From NCBI GenBank assembly GCA_946555465.1, contig CAMNST010000013.1, forward strand, positions 1 through 64,000: a stretch of DNA of 64,000 bases, written 5' to 3'. Made by a program: the position numbers and the translations under genes. Shown piece by piece: positions 25,435 to 34,358 of this stretch. The notes under the pieces are model-generated. The model saw only the letters and a program-made list of their open reading frames with translations, was not told where the DNA came from and ran no database searches. Within the stretch, counting starts at the first letter, position 1; the number at the start of each line of letters is the position of its first letter. Source of the stretch: an uncultured Clostridia bacterium. Its GTDB lineage: Bacteria; Bacillota; Clostridia; Oscillospirales; Acutalibacteraceae.

Positions 25435-27954
25435 TTGAAAAGGACAACCTCTTTGATGCTTGCATTGGCGATGGTTATATCAATATTATTCGGATGTAAT
25501 GCTTATATTGCAAGTGCTGCTACCAGCGGAAATTGCGGTGCAACCATAAGTGATAAATGCACATGGAAATATGATTCTGCAACAACTACTCTTACCATTT
25601 CCGGAACCGGTTCAGTTAAAGATTACGGCGTGTCAACAACTGTGATTTCATCAAAAAAACTACCATGGCATGATTACCGCCATCAGATAACAAAAGTTGT
25701 TGTTGAAGAGGGTATTACAAAAATAGGTCAACTTAATTTTTACAACTGCGATGCTTTAACAACGGTTGAACTTCCAAGCACACTTGTTGAAATTTCAGGC
25801 AGTTCGGCTCTTCTGAGTGTTGACCCCGAAACCGAGGGCTACGGTGCTTTCAGAGAATGCACCGCTCTTTCCTCAATACATTTACCTGAAAATTTAACAA
25901 CTATCGGCGTAAAGGCTTTTCAGAGTTGCACTTCCCTGAAGAGCATAACTTTTCCCGACTCTTTAACAAAACTTGAAAATTATGCTTTTCAGAATTGTAC
26001 AAGTCTTGAAAAAGTGAAATACGGCACAGGCCTTACTTCTACCGGTAAGGCAATATTCTATAATGCAGGCGTGAATGAAGTTGCATTTTCACCAACCATA
26101 ACCGCTGTTGATCAGTGGTGCTTTTTCGGCTGTAAATTTACATCCGTTGAAATTCCCGAAACGATAACCAGTATCGGAACAAGAGCGTTTGCAAACTGCT
26201 CTTTCATATCAAAAGCAACGGTTTATAACCCTAACTGTGAATTTAAGGGCGTTATCGGCGAAGACCCGTTTAATGGTTCAAACCAGTCTTTGGTAATGTA
26301 TGGTCACAGCGGCTCTACTGCGCAGACTTATGCTGAAAGCAAAAACTATAAATTTGTTTCGATTGACCCTTGCGATCATACTTCCACTCACGAGGTTATT
26401 ACCGTTGAACCAACTTGCCTTGAAGGCGGAAAGAAAGTTGAGGTTTGTGATAACTGCGGATTTGAAAAAACAGAAACCGATTTACCCGCTAACGGACATA
26501 GTTGGGAAGTTATTGAAACCGAAGATTTAACAGAGATAAACGGTCATATAAAAACATATTCAAAATGTTCTGTATGCGCAGAAGAAAAAACAGATATTAA
26601 ACATCAGGCATTTGTTGAAGGTTTTTATGATTACAGCAATACCGCAACCTGTACAAAAGCAGGTATTGAAACATATACATGCACTTTTGAAACCTGTACT
26701 GAAAAATCATGGAAACCCGTCGGAAAAGGCAATCATCAGGTTGACAGTTATACCGTGACTGATGAACCAACCTGTATTGAACAAGGTACGCAGGAAGGCG
26801 TTTGTACCGTTTGCGGTGAAACTGTTACCGAGTCGATTCCGGCACTTGGCCATACAAATGAATTTCTTGAAACGATTGATAATACGGCCGAAGACGGTCA
26901 TACCCATGATATTTATGTTTGTTCGGTCTGCAATGAACAGACTGCCGTTACAACCCATGTTGAATGGATTGAGGGCTTCTATAACTCAACAGTTATCACG
27001 CAGCCGAAATGCGTAGTTCCCGGTTCAAGACGTGATGTCTGTACGGTTTGCCAGAATAATAAGTCAAGAATTGTAACCATTCCTGCAACGGGTCAGCATG
27101 ACTGGCAGGTTACCAGTCAAACAGAACCTACCTGTACCGCAGTGGGAAAAATTTTCTATGCCTGTGCAAATGAGGGTTGTAATTTAACAAAAAGTGAAAA
27201 TATAGATGCACTCGGCCACGATTATGTTCTTGTTGAGGGCAGTTGTGAAGCACCAACCTGTACAACTGCAGGATATAATTCTTATAAATGTTCACGCTGT
27301 GCTTCAACAAACAGAGAGGTCATAAATGCACTCGGTCATACGGTTGATGAAACGAATTATACAATCACCAAAGAGCCGGACTGTGAAAATAACGGAAGTG
27401 CCGTATCTGTATGCACGGTATGCGGTGAGTCTTTTGATATTGTGCTTGAGGCTCTTGGTCATAATTTTGAAAATGCTGTTGTTCCTATTGAAGATAAGCC
27501 CGGTCACAGCCTGTCAACGCCTGTCTGCACGAGATGCGGATTTTCTGATAAGGCTGATACCGTTCATGATGAATGGATTGAGGGATATTATACAAATGAG
27601 GTAATTACCGAGGGCAGTTGTGTAATTGACAGAGTTACGCTTGACAGTTGCTCTTTATGTTCCGAAACAAGAAGGCATACTGAAAAAGCCCCGGGTCATA
27701 ATTATACATATACGGGAACAAGTGAGACAGGTGTACTTTCATATATCTGTTCAAATTGTGAAAATGTGATAACAAGAGACCCATCCATTCTTCTTGTAAG
27801 TTGGAGAGCAAGTGTTATCAATAAATCTTCGAACGAGGTGATTTCGGGCTATCTTCTTGAGATTAATCAAGACGGTATTCTCAATGCAAAAGACTATGCC
27901 CTTTTGAAAAAGGCTCAAAAACTTGCAAATGATAATACTATGCATATAAAATAA
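25435..27954 (+). CDS. secreted LRR and Cys-repeat surface protein with half-dockerin end
   Basis: About 839 residues. The start is TTG 25435, seven bases after AAGGAG. The signal peptide ends near ASAAT; a Cys at about residue 20 could alternatively be a lipobox. Residues about 30-300 hold BspA-type leucine-rich repeats (AFRECTALSSIHLPENLTTI). From about 315 to 780 there are eight units with an EPTC-like Cys, a C-x2-C pair and a GH or H, three of which include a WIEGFY segment. The C-terminus INQDGILNAKDYALLKKAQ is one dockerin-like Ca-binding half-repeat. Likely cell-surface adhesin or glycan-binding scaffold. Confidence 0.85.
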   Translation: MKRTTSLMLALAMVISILFGCNAYIASAATSGNCGATISDKCTWKYDSATTTLTISGTGSVKDYGVSTTVISSKKLPWHDYRHQITKVVVEEGITKIGQLNFYNCDALTTVELPSTLVEISGSSALLSVDPETEGYGAFRECTALSSIHLPENLTTIGVKAFQSCTSLKSITFPDSLTKLENYAFQNCTSLEKVKYGTGLTSTGKAIFYNAGVNEVAFSPTITAVDQWCFFGCKFTSVEIPETITSIGTRAFANCSFISKATVYNPNCEFKGVIGEDPFNGSNQSLVMYGHSGSTAQTYAESKNYKFVSIDPCDHTSTHEVITVEPTCLEGGKKVEVCDNCGFEKTETDLPANGHSWEVIETEDLTEINGHIKTYSKCSVCAEEKTDIKHQAFVEGFYDYSNTATCTKAGIETYTCTFETCTEKSWKPVGKGNHQVDSYTVTDEPTCIEQGTQEGVCTVCGETVTESIPALGHTNEFLETIDNTAEDGHTHDIYVCSVCNEQTAVTTHVEWIEGFYNSTVITQPKCVVPGSRRDVCTVCQNNKSRIVTIPATGQHDWQVTSQTEPTCTAVGKIFYACANEGCNLTKSENIDALGHDYVLVEGSCEAPTCTTAGYNSYKCSRCASTNREVINALGHTVDETNYTITKEPDCENNGSAVSVCTVCGESFDIVLEALGHNFENAVVPIEDKPGHSLSTPVCTRCGFSDKADTVHDEWIEGYYTNEVITEGSCVIDRVTLDSCSLCSETRRHTEKAPGHNYTYTGTSETGVLSYICSNCENVITRDPSILLVSWRASVINKSSNEVISGYLLEINQDGILNAKDYALLKKAQKLANDNTMHIK

Positions 27955-27963
27955 AACATTGAG

Positions 27964-27996
27964 CAGGCAGAATAATATAAATTCTGTCTGTTTTTA
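27964..27996 (+). terminator. terminator of the LRR surface protein gene
   Basis: CAGGCAGAAT / ATTCTGTCTG (one wobble) followed by TTTTTATTT. Confidence 0.85.
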
Positions 27997-28048
27997 TTTA
28001 TATAATATATTTATATATTAAAAATTTGTTACAAGTAATTGCATACTA

Positions 28049-28077
28049 TTTACATTAAGTTTAAATTATATTATTAT
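28049..28077 (+). promoter_or_regulatory. promoter of the pyrH-polC block
   Basis: TTTACA (28049-28054), 17-bp spacer, TATTAT (28072-28077), 30 bp before the pyrH ATG. No other clear promoter or terminator was seen through polC. Confidence 0.65.
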
Positions 28078-28107
28078 ATAAAAGATAATAAATGCGGAGG
28101 TTATCCA

Positions 28108-28815
28108 ATGGATATAGCGTATAAAAGAATTTTATTAAAACTCAGCGGAGAAGTGCTTGCCGGCGAAAAAGGTTCGGGTATTGATACCGAAACGGTTATC
28201 ACCATATGCAAGTCAATCAAAAAAATTGCCGATCTTGGTGTTCAGGTTGGTATTGTTGTCGGCGGCGGAAACTTCTGGCGCGGCAGAACAAGCGAGCATA
28301 TGGACAGAACACGTGCAGACCATATCGGTATGCTTGCAACAGCGATGAACTCACTTGCTCTTTGCGACGCTCTTGAGCAACTCGGTGCAGATGTCAGAGT
28401 TCAGACCGCTATAGAAATGCGTCAGATTGCAGAACCTTATATCAGAAATAAAGCAATCCGTCATTTTGAGAAAAACCGAATTGTAATCTTCGGCTGCGGA
28501 ACCGGCTCACCATTCTTCTCAACAGATACTGCTGCTGCTTTAAGAGCAGTAGAAATCAATGCGGATGTTCTTCTTAAAGCAACAAATGTTGACGGCGTTT
28601 ATGATAAAGACCCGAATAAATATGATGACGCTGTTAAGTTTAATGACGTAACCTTTAAAGAGGCTCTCGCCCGTGATATCAAGGTTATGGATTCAACTGC
28701 ATTTTCACTTTGCAAAGATAATGATTTGTCAATCCTTGTGTTCGATTTAACCAATCCTGATAATATTGTTAAAGCAGTGTGCGGTGAAGAAATCGGTACT
28801 TTAGTCAAAAACTAA
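28108..28815 (+). CDS. pyrH: UMP kinase
   Basis: Phosphorylates UMP to UDP; hexameric amino acid kinase-fold enzyme typical of bacteria. Motifs: [13 protein letters not shown] at the N-terminus, GGGNFWRG, the Asp-rich [19 protein letters not shown] segment. 235 residues. ATG at 28108 follows CGGAGG, and the upstream in-frame extension overlaps the promoter. First gene of the frr/uppS/cdsA/dxr/rseP/ispG/polC run. Confidence 0.97.
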   Translation: MDIAYKRILLKLSGEVLAGEKGSGIDTETVITICKSIKKIADLGVQVGIVVGGGNFWRGRTSEHMDRTRADHIGMLATAMNSLALCDALEQLGADVRVQTAIEMRQIAEPYIRNKAIRHFEKNRIVIFGCGTGSPFFSTDTAAALRAVEINADVLLKATNVDGVYDKDPNKYDDAVKFNDVTFKEALARDIKVMDSTAFSLCKDNDLSILVFDLTNPDNIVKAVCGEEIGTLVKN

Positions 28816-28837
28816 CGAATATGAAGAGGTAATATTT

Positions 28838-29392
28838 ATGGAAACAGTATTTGCAAAAACGAAAGAAAAGATGGAAAAATGCCTTACTTCTCTTGAAAGA
28901 GATTTTTCAGCAATAAGAGCAGGCCGAGCAAATCCTGCCGTACTTGATAAAGTTATGGTTGATTACTACGGCGTTCCGACCCCTGTTAATCAGATGGCAG
29001 CAATCAGTGTTCCTGAGGCAAGGCTTCTTGTTGTTCAGCCATGGGATGCCTCAACTTTAAAAGATATTGAAAAGGCTATCAATATTGCCGATATCGGTAT
29101 TAATCCGCAGAATGACGGTAAGGTTATCAGACTTGCATTCCCTCAACTTACAGAGGAACACCGTAAAAACCTTCAGAAAGATATTTCAAAGCGCGGTGAA
29201 GAGGCTAAGGTTGCAATCAGAAATGTTCGCCGTGATGCTATGGACGATATCAAGAAACTTAAAAAGGATAATGAAATCACTGAAGATGATCAGAAAAACG
29301 GTGAAAAGAAACTTCAGGATATAACCGATGATTTCATTAAACAGTCAGAAGTAATAACAAAGAAAAAAGAAGAAGAGGTTCTTTCTTTGTAA
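28838..29392 (+). CDS. frr: ribosome recycling factor
   Basis: Splits post-termination ribosomes with EF-G. 184 residues with AIRAGRANPAVLD near the N-terminus and the long three-helix bundle ending in KKKEEEVLSL. 22 bp after pyrH, the standard order in Firmicutes. Confidence 0.97.
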   Translation: METVFAKTKEKMEKCLTSLERDFSAIRAGRANPAVLDKVMVDYYGVPTPVNQMAAISVPEARLLVVQPWDASTLKDIEKAINIADIGINPQNDGKVIRLAFPQLTEEHRKNLQKDISKRGEEAKVAIRNVRRDAMDDIKKLKKDNEITEDDQKNGEKKLQDITDDFIKQSEVITKKKEEEVLSL

Positions 29393-29412
29393 TTGAAAAT
29401 TATAGACTATAA

Positions 29413-29440
29413 GGGGCGACATTTTTTTACTGTCGCCCTA
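29413..29440 (+). other. hairpin between frr and uppS
   Basis: GGGCGACA / TGTCGCCC stem with a 9-base loop. No T-tract follows, so it is more likely an mRNA-stability or processing element than a terminator. Confidence 0.5.
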
Positions 29441-29476
29441 TAACTGTATTTTACGTGTATTCGGGAGGAACTTATT

Positions 29477-30193
29477 GTGGCACTGTTTGGAAAAAAAGAA
29501 GTTGAGCAAAATGAATTTTCTGTGCTGCCCAATCATATCGGTATTATTATGGACGGCAACGGCAGATGGGCTAAAAAACGCGGTTTGCCGCGTTCGGCAG
29601 GTCATAAAGCAGGTGCAAATGTTTTTCGCAAAATCAGTAAGGAATGTGAACGTCTCGGCATAAAATATGTAACTTTCTATGCATTTTCAACCGAAAATTG
29701 GAAACGCTCAAAAGAAGAAGTGGATGCACTTATGAACCTCTTTATGGAATATCTTCTTGAGGCTAAAAGTGATGTTACTCAGGCGGGAAACAGCCGTATA
29801 AAATTTATCGGTGAACGAGAGGGATTGTCGCAGGAACTTCTTAATCTTATGGACGAAGCGGAAGAAGAAACAGGCAGTCATACAGGCACAACGGTTTATC
29901 TTGCTGTAAATTACGGCGGCAGACAGGAAATTGTTAGTGCTGTCAATAAACTTCTGAAAGACGGTAAAACAGAAATTACCGAAAAAGATATCAGCGAAAA
30001 TATTTATACAACGCCGGAATGTGATTTAATCATACGCCCAAGCGGAGAGCAAAGGCTTTCAAACTTTCTTCTCTGGCAGGCTGCGTACAGTGAATTCTGG
30101 TATAGTGATGTGCTGTGGCCTGATTTTAAAGCAGAGAATTTACACTCGGCACTTCGTGAATTTGAAAAGAGAAATCGCCGTTTCGGCGGATAG
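29477..30193 (+). CDS. uppS: undecaprenyl diphosphate synthase (cis-prenyltransferase)
   Basis: Makes the C55 carrier lipid for peptidoglycan and wall polymers. Motifs: IIMDGNGRWAKKRG with the catalytic Asp, NYGGRQEIV, and RPSGEQRLSNFLLWQ. The last usually reads RTSGE; Pro replaces Thr here, probably neutral. GTG start at 29477 after GGGAGG. 238 residues, normal length. Confidence 0.96.
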   Translation: MALFGKKEVEQNEFSVLPNHIGIIMDGNGRWAKKRGLPRSAGHKAGANVFRKISKECERLGIKYVTFYAFSTENWKRSKEEVDALMNLFMEYLLEAKSDVTQAGNSRIKFIGEREGLSQELLNLMDEAEEETGSHTGTTVYLAVNYGGRQEIVSAVNKLLKDGKTEITEKDISENIYTTPECDLIIRPSGEQRLSNFLLWQAAYSEFWYSDVLWPDFKAENLHSALREFEKRNRRFGG

Positions 30194-30210
30194 AAACAGG
30201 AGATTGGAAT

Positions 30211-31083
30211 ATGAAACAAAGAGTTATAACAGCACTTTGCCTTCTTGCAGTTCTTGCACTTGTGGTATGGCAGATTGATACACCTGTGCTTGTAATTGTT
30301 ATTGCCTTTCTTTCGGCAGTCGCAACAGGCGAGATAATGAGATGCGCCAATGTTCAGAATATGTTTATTAAGATTTCGGGAATTATTTTTTCTGCGCTGA
30401 CTCCTTTTTTTGCAAGTGCAAAGGTAATGGAACCATGGATTGAATCTGACTTGTGGGGCACTATCATCGGGTTTATACCTAATGTTGTTTTTATAATTGC
30501 ATTATGTCTTTTATTTCTGCTTGCAATGCTTAAAGGTTATGCGTACACATCCTTTGAAGATGTAACAGTATCTGTATTTGCAAGTGTTGCTGTACCGTTC
30601 GGTTTCAGCATTTTTATAAGACTGAGGGATATGTTTGATAATATGCAGTTTGGCGTTTATCTCATTTTTTACGCTCTCATCTGTGCACTTGCTACCGATA
30701 CCGGCGCTCAACTTACAGGCATGGCGATAGGCAAGCATAAAATGGCACCTAATATTTCGCCTAAAAAAACAGTAGAAGGTGCTGTCGGCGGTCTTGTTGT
30801 AAGTTTTATTTTTACTTCGGTTGCACTTGTACTTTATAATAAGTTAGCGCTTGTTCCCCTCGACAAGAGTATGGCAACAGTCCTTTTGATTTGCTGTATC
30901 CCTGTTTCATTTATGGGAATGATGGGTGATCTCTCTGCCTCGGTTCTAAAAAGAAACTTTGATGTAAAAGATTTCGGAAAGATTTTTCCGGGCCACGGGG
31001 GAGTAATGGACAGACTTGATTCTTCACTTTTCACTCTTCCTTGTACATATGCCATTGCTTTAATAACACAGAATATTTTTTAA
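30211..31083 (+). CDS. cdsA: phosphatidate cytidylyltransferase
   Basis: Integral membrane enzyme that makes CDP-diacylglycerol, the phospholipid branch-point. About eight transmembrane helices in 290 residues. The C-terminal signature is clear: SPKKTVEGAVGG, MGDLSASVLKRNFDVKDFG and PGHGGVMDRLDS. 17 bp after uppS. Confidence 0.96.
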   Translation: MKQRVITALCLLAVLALVVWQIDTPVLVIVIAFLSAVATGEIMRCANVQNMFIKISGIIFSALTPFFASAKVMEPWIESDLWGTIIGFIPNVVFIIALCLLFLLAMLKGYAYTSFEDVTVSVFASVAVPFGFSIFIRLRDMFDNMQFGVYLIFYALICALATDTGAQLTGMAIGKHKMAPNISPKKTVEGAVGGLVVSFIFTSVALVLYNKLALVPLDKSMATVLLICCIPVSFMGMMGDLSASVLKRNFDVKDFGKIFPGHGGVMDRLDSSLFTLPCTYAIALITQNIF

Positions 31084-31101
31084 AATTAAACAGGTGATGA
31101 A

Positions 31102-32247
31102 ATGAAAAATATTTCACTTTTAGGTTCAACCGGTTCGATAGGTACACAAAGTCTTGATGTCTGCAGAATGCACGGCTACAATGTAAAATGCCTGAGTGCC
31201 AATTCAAGAATTGATATAATTGAAAATCAGATAAGAGAATTTAAACCTGAACTTGTTTGTATGATGAATGAAAATTCGGCGAAAGAACTAAAAACAAGAA
31301 TCAGCGACACAGATACAAGAGTTGTCTGCGGTATGGACGGACTTATTGAATGTGCAACATACAGCGGTGCCGACACTGTGCTGAATTCAGTTGTCGGAAT
31401 GGTAGGCCTTCAGCCTACGCTTGAGGCTATCAAGGCGAAAAAAACAATCGCACTTGCCAATAAGGAAACGCTTGTTGCAGGCGGTCATCTTGTAACAAAT
31501 CTGGCAAAAGAATGCGGTGTTGATATTCTTCCGGTTGACAGTGAGCATTCAGCAATTTTTCAGTCAATGCAGGGAATGCCTTCAAAAAAGGCAGTAAAGA
31601 AAATAATTCTTACTGCATCGGGCGGACCTTTCTTTGGCAGAAAACTCAGCGAACTTGAAAATGTTACTGCTGCCGATGCACTTAAGCATCCCAACTGGGA
31701 TATGGGTGCAAAAATTACCATTGACTCGGCAACAATGATGAACAAGGGTCTGGAATTTATAGAAGCCAAATGGCTTTTTGATATGCCTAATGAAGATATT
31801 GAAATTGTGGTTCACCGTGAATCGGTGGTTCATTCTGCAATCGTTTATCAGGATAATTCAATGATTGCCCAACTCGGTGTGCCTGATATGAGGATTCCGA
31901 TTCAGTATGCTTTAACTTATCCTGAACGGCAGCCGAGTCCCGTAAAGGAACTTTCTCTTGCAGATTACGGCAAATTAACTTTCTTTGAACCCGACTATGA
32001 AACTTTTAAATGCATTGATGTCTGCAGAAATGCCATAGATATGGGTGGTCTTCACCCGGCTGCAGCAAACGGTGCAAATGAAGAAAGCGTAAAACTTTTC
32101 CTTAATGGTAAAATTAAATTTACCGATATTGCATATCTTAATAATGAGGCTATGCTCAAAGCACCGGATAAAAAAGATTTTACACTTGAAGATGTGCTTG
32201 AAACAGACAGACTTGCAAGAAATTATGTTATTGAGGCGGTTAAGTGA
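31102..32247 (+). CDS. dxr: 1-deoxy-D-xylulose 5-phosphate reductoisomerase
   Basis: Second step of the MEP isoprenoid pathway: DXP to MEP with NADPH. LLGSTGSIGTQSLDV binds NADPH; LPVDSEHSAIFQ holds metal ligands; KHPNWDMGAKITIDSATMMNKGLE is the substrate loop. 381 residues. It pairs with ispG in the same block and feeds uppS. It overlaps rseP by 4 bp. Confidence 0.97.
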   Translation: MKNISLLGSTGSIGTQSLDVCRMHGYNVKCLSANSRIDIIENQIREFKPELVCMMNENSAKELKTRISDTDTRVVCGMDGLIECATYSGADTVLNSVVGMVGLQPTLEAIKAKKTIALANKETLVAGGHLVTNLAKECGVDILPVDSEHSAIFQSMQGMPSKKAVKKIILTASGGPFFGRKLSELENVTAADALKHPNWDMGAKITIDSATMMNKGLEFIEAKWLFDMPNEDIEIVVHRESVVHSAIVYQDNSMIAQLGVPDMRIPIQYALTYPERQPSPVKELSLADYGKLTFFEPDYETFKCIDVCRNAIDMGGLHPAAANGANEESVKLFLNGKIKFTDIAYLNNEAMLKAPDKKDFTLEDVLETDRLARNYVIEAVK

Positions 32248-33284
32248 ATATAACTTCTATTTGGAATACGGTTTATCCCATTCTTATTGCTATATTGTTT
32301 TTTGAACTTATTATTGTTGTTCATGAAGCCGGTCATTTTATTGCGGCGCGCTTAATGAAAATTAAGGTTAATGAATTTTCAATAGGTATGGGACCTAAAC
32401 TTTTTCAGTTTAAGAGAAAAAATACAAAATATACACTGAGACTTATTCTTTTCGGCGGTTATTGTTCAATGGAAGGTGAGAACAGTGAGAGTGACGACGA
32501 AAATGCTTTCGCCAAAAAGAAAGTATGGCAAAGGGTGTTTGTTGTTGTTGCCGGCGCAATAATGAATCTTATTCTTGGATTTATTATTGTTCTTATTATT
32601 GTGTGTTCCCAAAACCTTGTAGGAACAACACAGATTGCCAAATTTGAAGAAAATGCACCAAGTATGCAGTCGGGTCTTCAGATTGGTGATGAAATCAAAA
32701 GTATTGACGGGTTAAAAGTTTATACCACCAATGATGTTTCAACCGGTTTTTCAAGAAGTGAAGATGATACGGTTGATATGGTTGTTCTCAGAGACGGAAA
32801 AGAGGAAAAACTTTCTGTTACTTTCGGTACCAAAGAATATGAAGGCAAAAATTATATTATGATGGATTTCTGGCTTCTGGGCAAAGAGAGAACGTTCACT
32901 GGTGTTATAAGTCAGACGTTTAAAGAAACTGTTTCTTATGCAAGAATGGTGTTCCTTTCCGTTCACGATTTGCTTGTCGGCAAATACGGAGTGTCTGATA
33001 TGAGTGGCCCGGTGGGTGCGGTTTCCGTTGTTTCGGATGCAGTCAAAACATCTGCAATATCAATGCTCAGAATAATGGCATTGCTGACAATAAATGTAGG
33101 CTTGTTTAATTTATTCCCTATACCGGCACTTGACGGCTGGCGGCTCTTTGTTCTGATAGGTGAGGGTTTAACCAAAAAGAAACTGCCTCAGAAGGCAGAG
33201 TATCTTATAAATGCAATAGGTCTTGTTCTTCTTCTGGGATTAATGTGCCTTGTAACATTCAGTGATATAACAAAACTTTTTTAA
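32244..33284 (+). CDS. rseP: site-2 intramembrane metalloprotease, RseP/RasP type
   Basis: Zinc protease that cleaves transmembrane anti-sigma factors and leftover signal peptides. HEAGH zinc motif in the first helix (near residue 28), a PDZ domain around 130-205, and FNLFPIPALDGWRL in the third core helix. The usual LDGG is LDGW here. 346 residues. GTG start overlaps dxr (GTGA). Confidence 0.95.
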   Translation: MNITSIWNTVYPILIAILFFELIIVVHEAGHFIAARLMKIKVNEFSIGMGPKLFQFKRKNTKYTLRLILFGGYCSMEGENSESDDENAFAKKKVWQRVFVVVAGAIMNLILGFIIVLIIVCSQNLVGTTQIAKFEENAPSMQSGLQIGDEIKSIDGLKVYTTNDVSTGFSRSEDDTVDMVVLRDGKEEKLSVTFGTKEYEGKNYIMMDFWLLGKERTFTGVISQTFKETVSYARMVFLSVHDLLVGKYGVSDMSGPVGAVSVVSDAVKTSAISMLRIMALLTINVGLFNLFPIPALDGWRLFVLIGEGLTKKKLPQKAEYLINAIGLVLLLGLMCLVTFSDITKLF

Positions 33285-33308
33285 CAGTTCTGTAAAAGGG
33301 TGAAAACT

Positions 33309-34358
33309 ATGGAAAGACGAAAAAGCAGAAAAATAAAACTTAAAAATACTTTTATCGGCGGAGACAGCGATATACTCGTTCAGAGTATGCTTAATGTTCC
33401 TGCAAACAATATAGAAGGTTCGGTTGAACAGGCAAAAGAACTTGCAGCAGCAGGCTGTCAGGTTATACGTTTTGCTGTTCCGAATGAAGATGCACTTGCT
33501 CTTATCGAGCCTATAAAAAAGGCTGTTGACGTTCCTTTGGTGGCTGATATCCATTTTGACTATAGGCTTGCACTCGGTGCGGTTGACAGGGGAATAGATA
33601 AAATCAGAATCAATCCGGGCAATATAGGCGATGAAAGCCGGGTAAAGGCAGTTGCCGATGCCTGCAAAGCCAAAAATATTCCGATTCGTATAGGTGTTAA
33701 TTCAGGCTCTCTTGAAAAAGAAATACTTGCTAAATATGGCTCGCCAACACCGCAGGCAATGGTAGAGTCGGCACTTTATCACGCAGGTCTTCTTGAAAAA
33801 TTTGATTTTGAAGATATTGTTATTTCAATCAAATCTTCAAATGTGAATACAATGATTTCTGCCTATGAACTGGCAGCAGAAAGATGTGATTATCCGCTTC
33901 ATCTCGGTGTAACCGAGGCGGGAACAGAGCGGATGGGAATTATTAAATCCTCGGTAGGAATAGGCTCTCTGCTAACACGCGGAATAGGCGACACAATCAG
34001 AGTCAGCCTTACCGATGCACCTGTTAAAGAGGTGTTTGCCGCATTTGATATTTTGAAGGCAATAGGGCTTAAAAATGACAGTCCTTATCTTATTTCCTGC
34101 CCAACCTGCGGCAGAACAAAAATTGACCTTGTTTCTCTTGCAAAGCAGGTTGAAGAAAAACTCAGAGATTGCAGAAAACCGATTAAAGTTGCCGTTATGG
34201 GATGTATTGTAAACGGACCGGGAGAGGCAAAAGAGGCTGATATCGGAATTGCCGGCGGAGACGGAAACGGTCTTATTTTTAAAAAAGGCGAAATTCTCCG
34301 TAAGGTCGATGAAAATGATTTACTTGACGAATTAATGAAAGAAATTGAGAAATTATAA
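33309..34358 (+). CDS. ispG: 4-hydroxy-3-methylbut-2-enyl diphosphate synthase
   Basis: [4Fe-4S] enzyme of the MEP pathway, converting MEcPP to HMBPP. The TIM-barrel part has VADIHFDYRLAL and RINPGNIG. The cluster Cys residues lie in CPTCGRTKIDL and VMGCIVNGPGEA. About 349 residues. ATG 33309 is preferred over GTG 33300, which sits in the AAAGGGTG ribosome binding site. Stop and polC start overlap by 1 bp (TAATG). Confidence 0.96.
   Translation: MERRKSRKIKLKNTFIGGDSDILVQSMLNVPANNIEGSVEQAKELAAAGCQVIRFAVPNEDALALIEPIKKAVDVPLVADIHFDYRLALGAVDRGIDKIRINPGNIGDESRVKAVADACKAKNIPIRIGVNSGSLEKEILAKYGSPTPQAMVESALYHAGLLEKFDFEDIVISIKSSNVNTMISAYELAAERCDYPLHLGVTEAGTERMGIIKSSVGIGSLLTRGIGDTIRVSLTDAPVKEVFAAFDILKAIGLKNDSPYLISCPTCGRTKIDLVSLAKQVEEKLRDCRKPIKVAVMGCIVNGPGEAKEADIGIAGGDGNGLIFKKGEILRKVDENDLLDELMKEIEKL

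Noticed and set aside
29401-29450. Terminator between frr and uppS
   Set aside because: The hairpin is stable but no T-tract follows, and the genes are normally co-transcribed.
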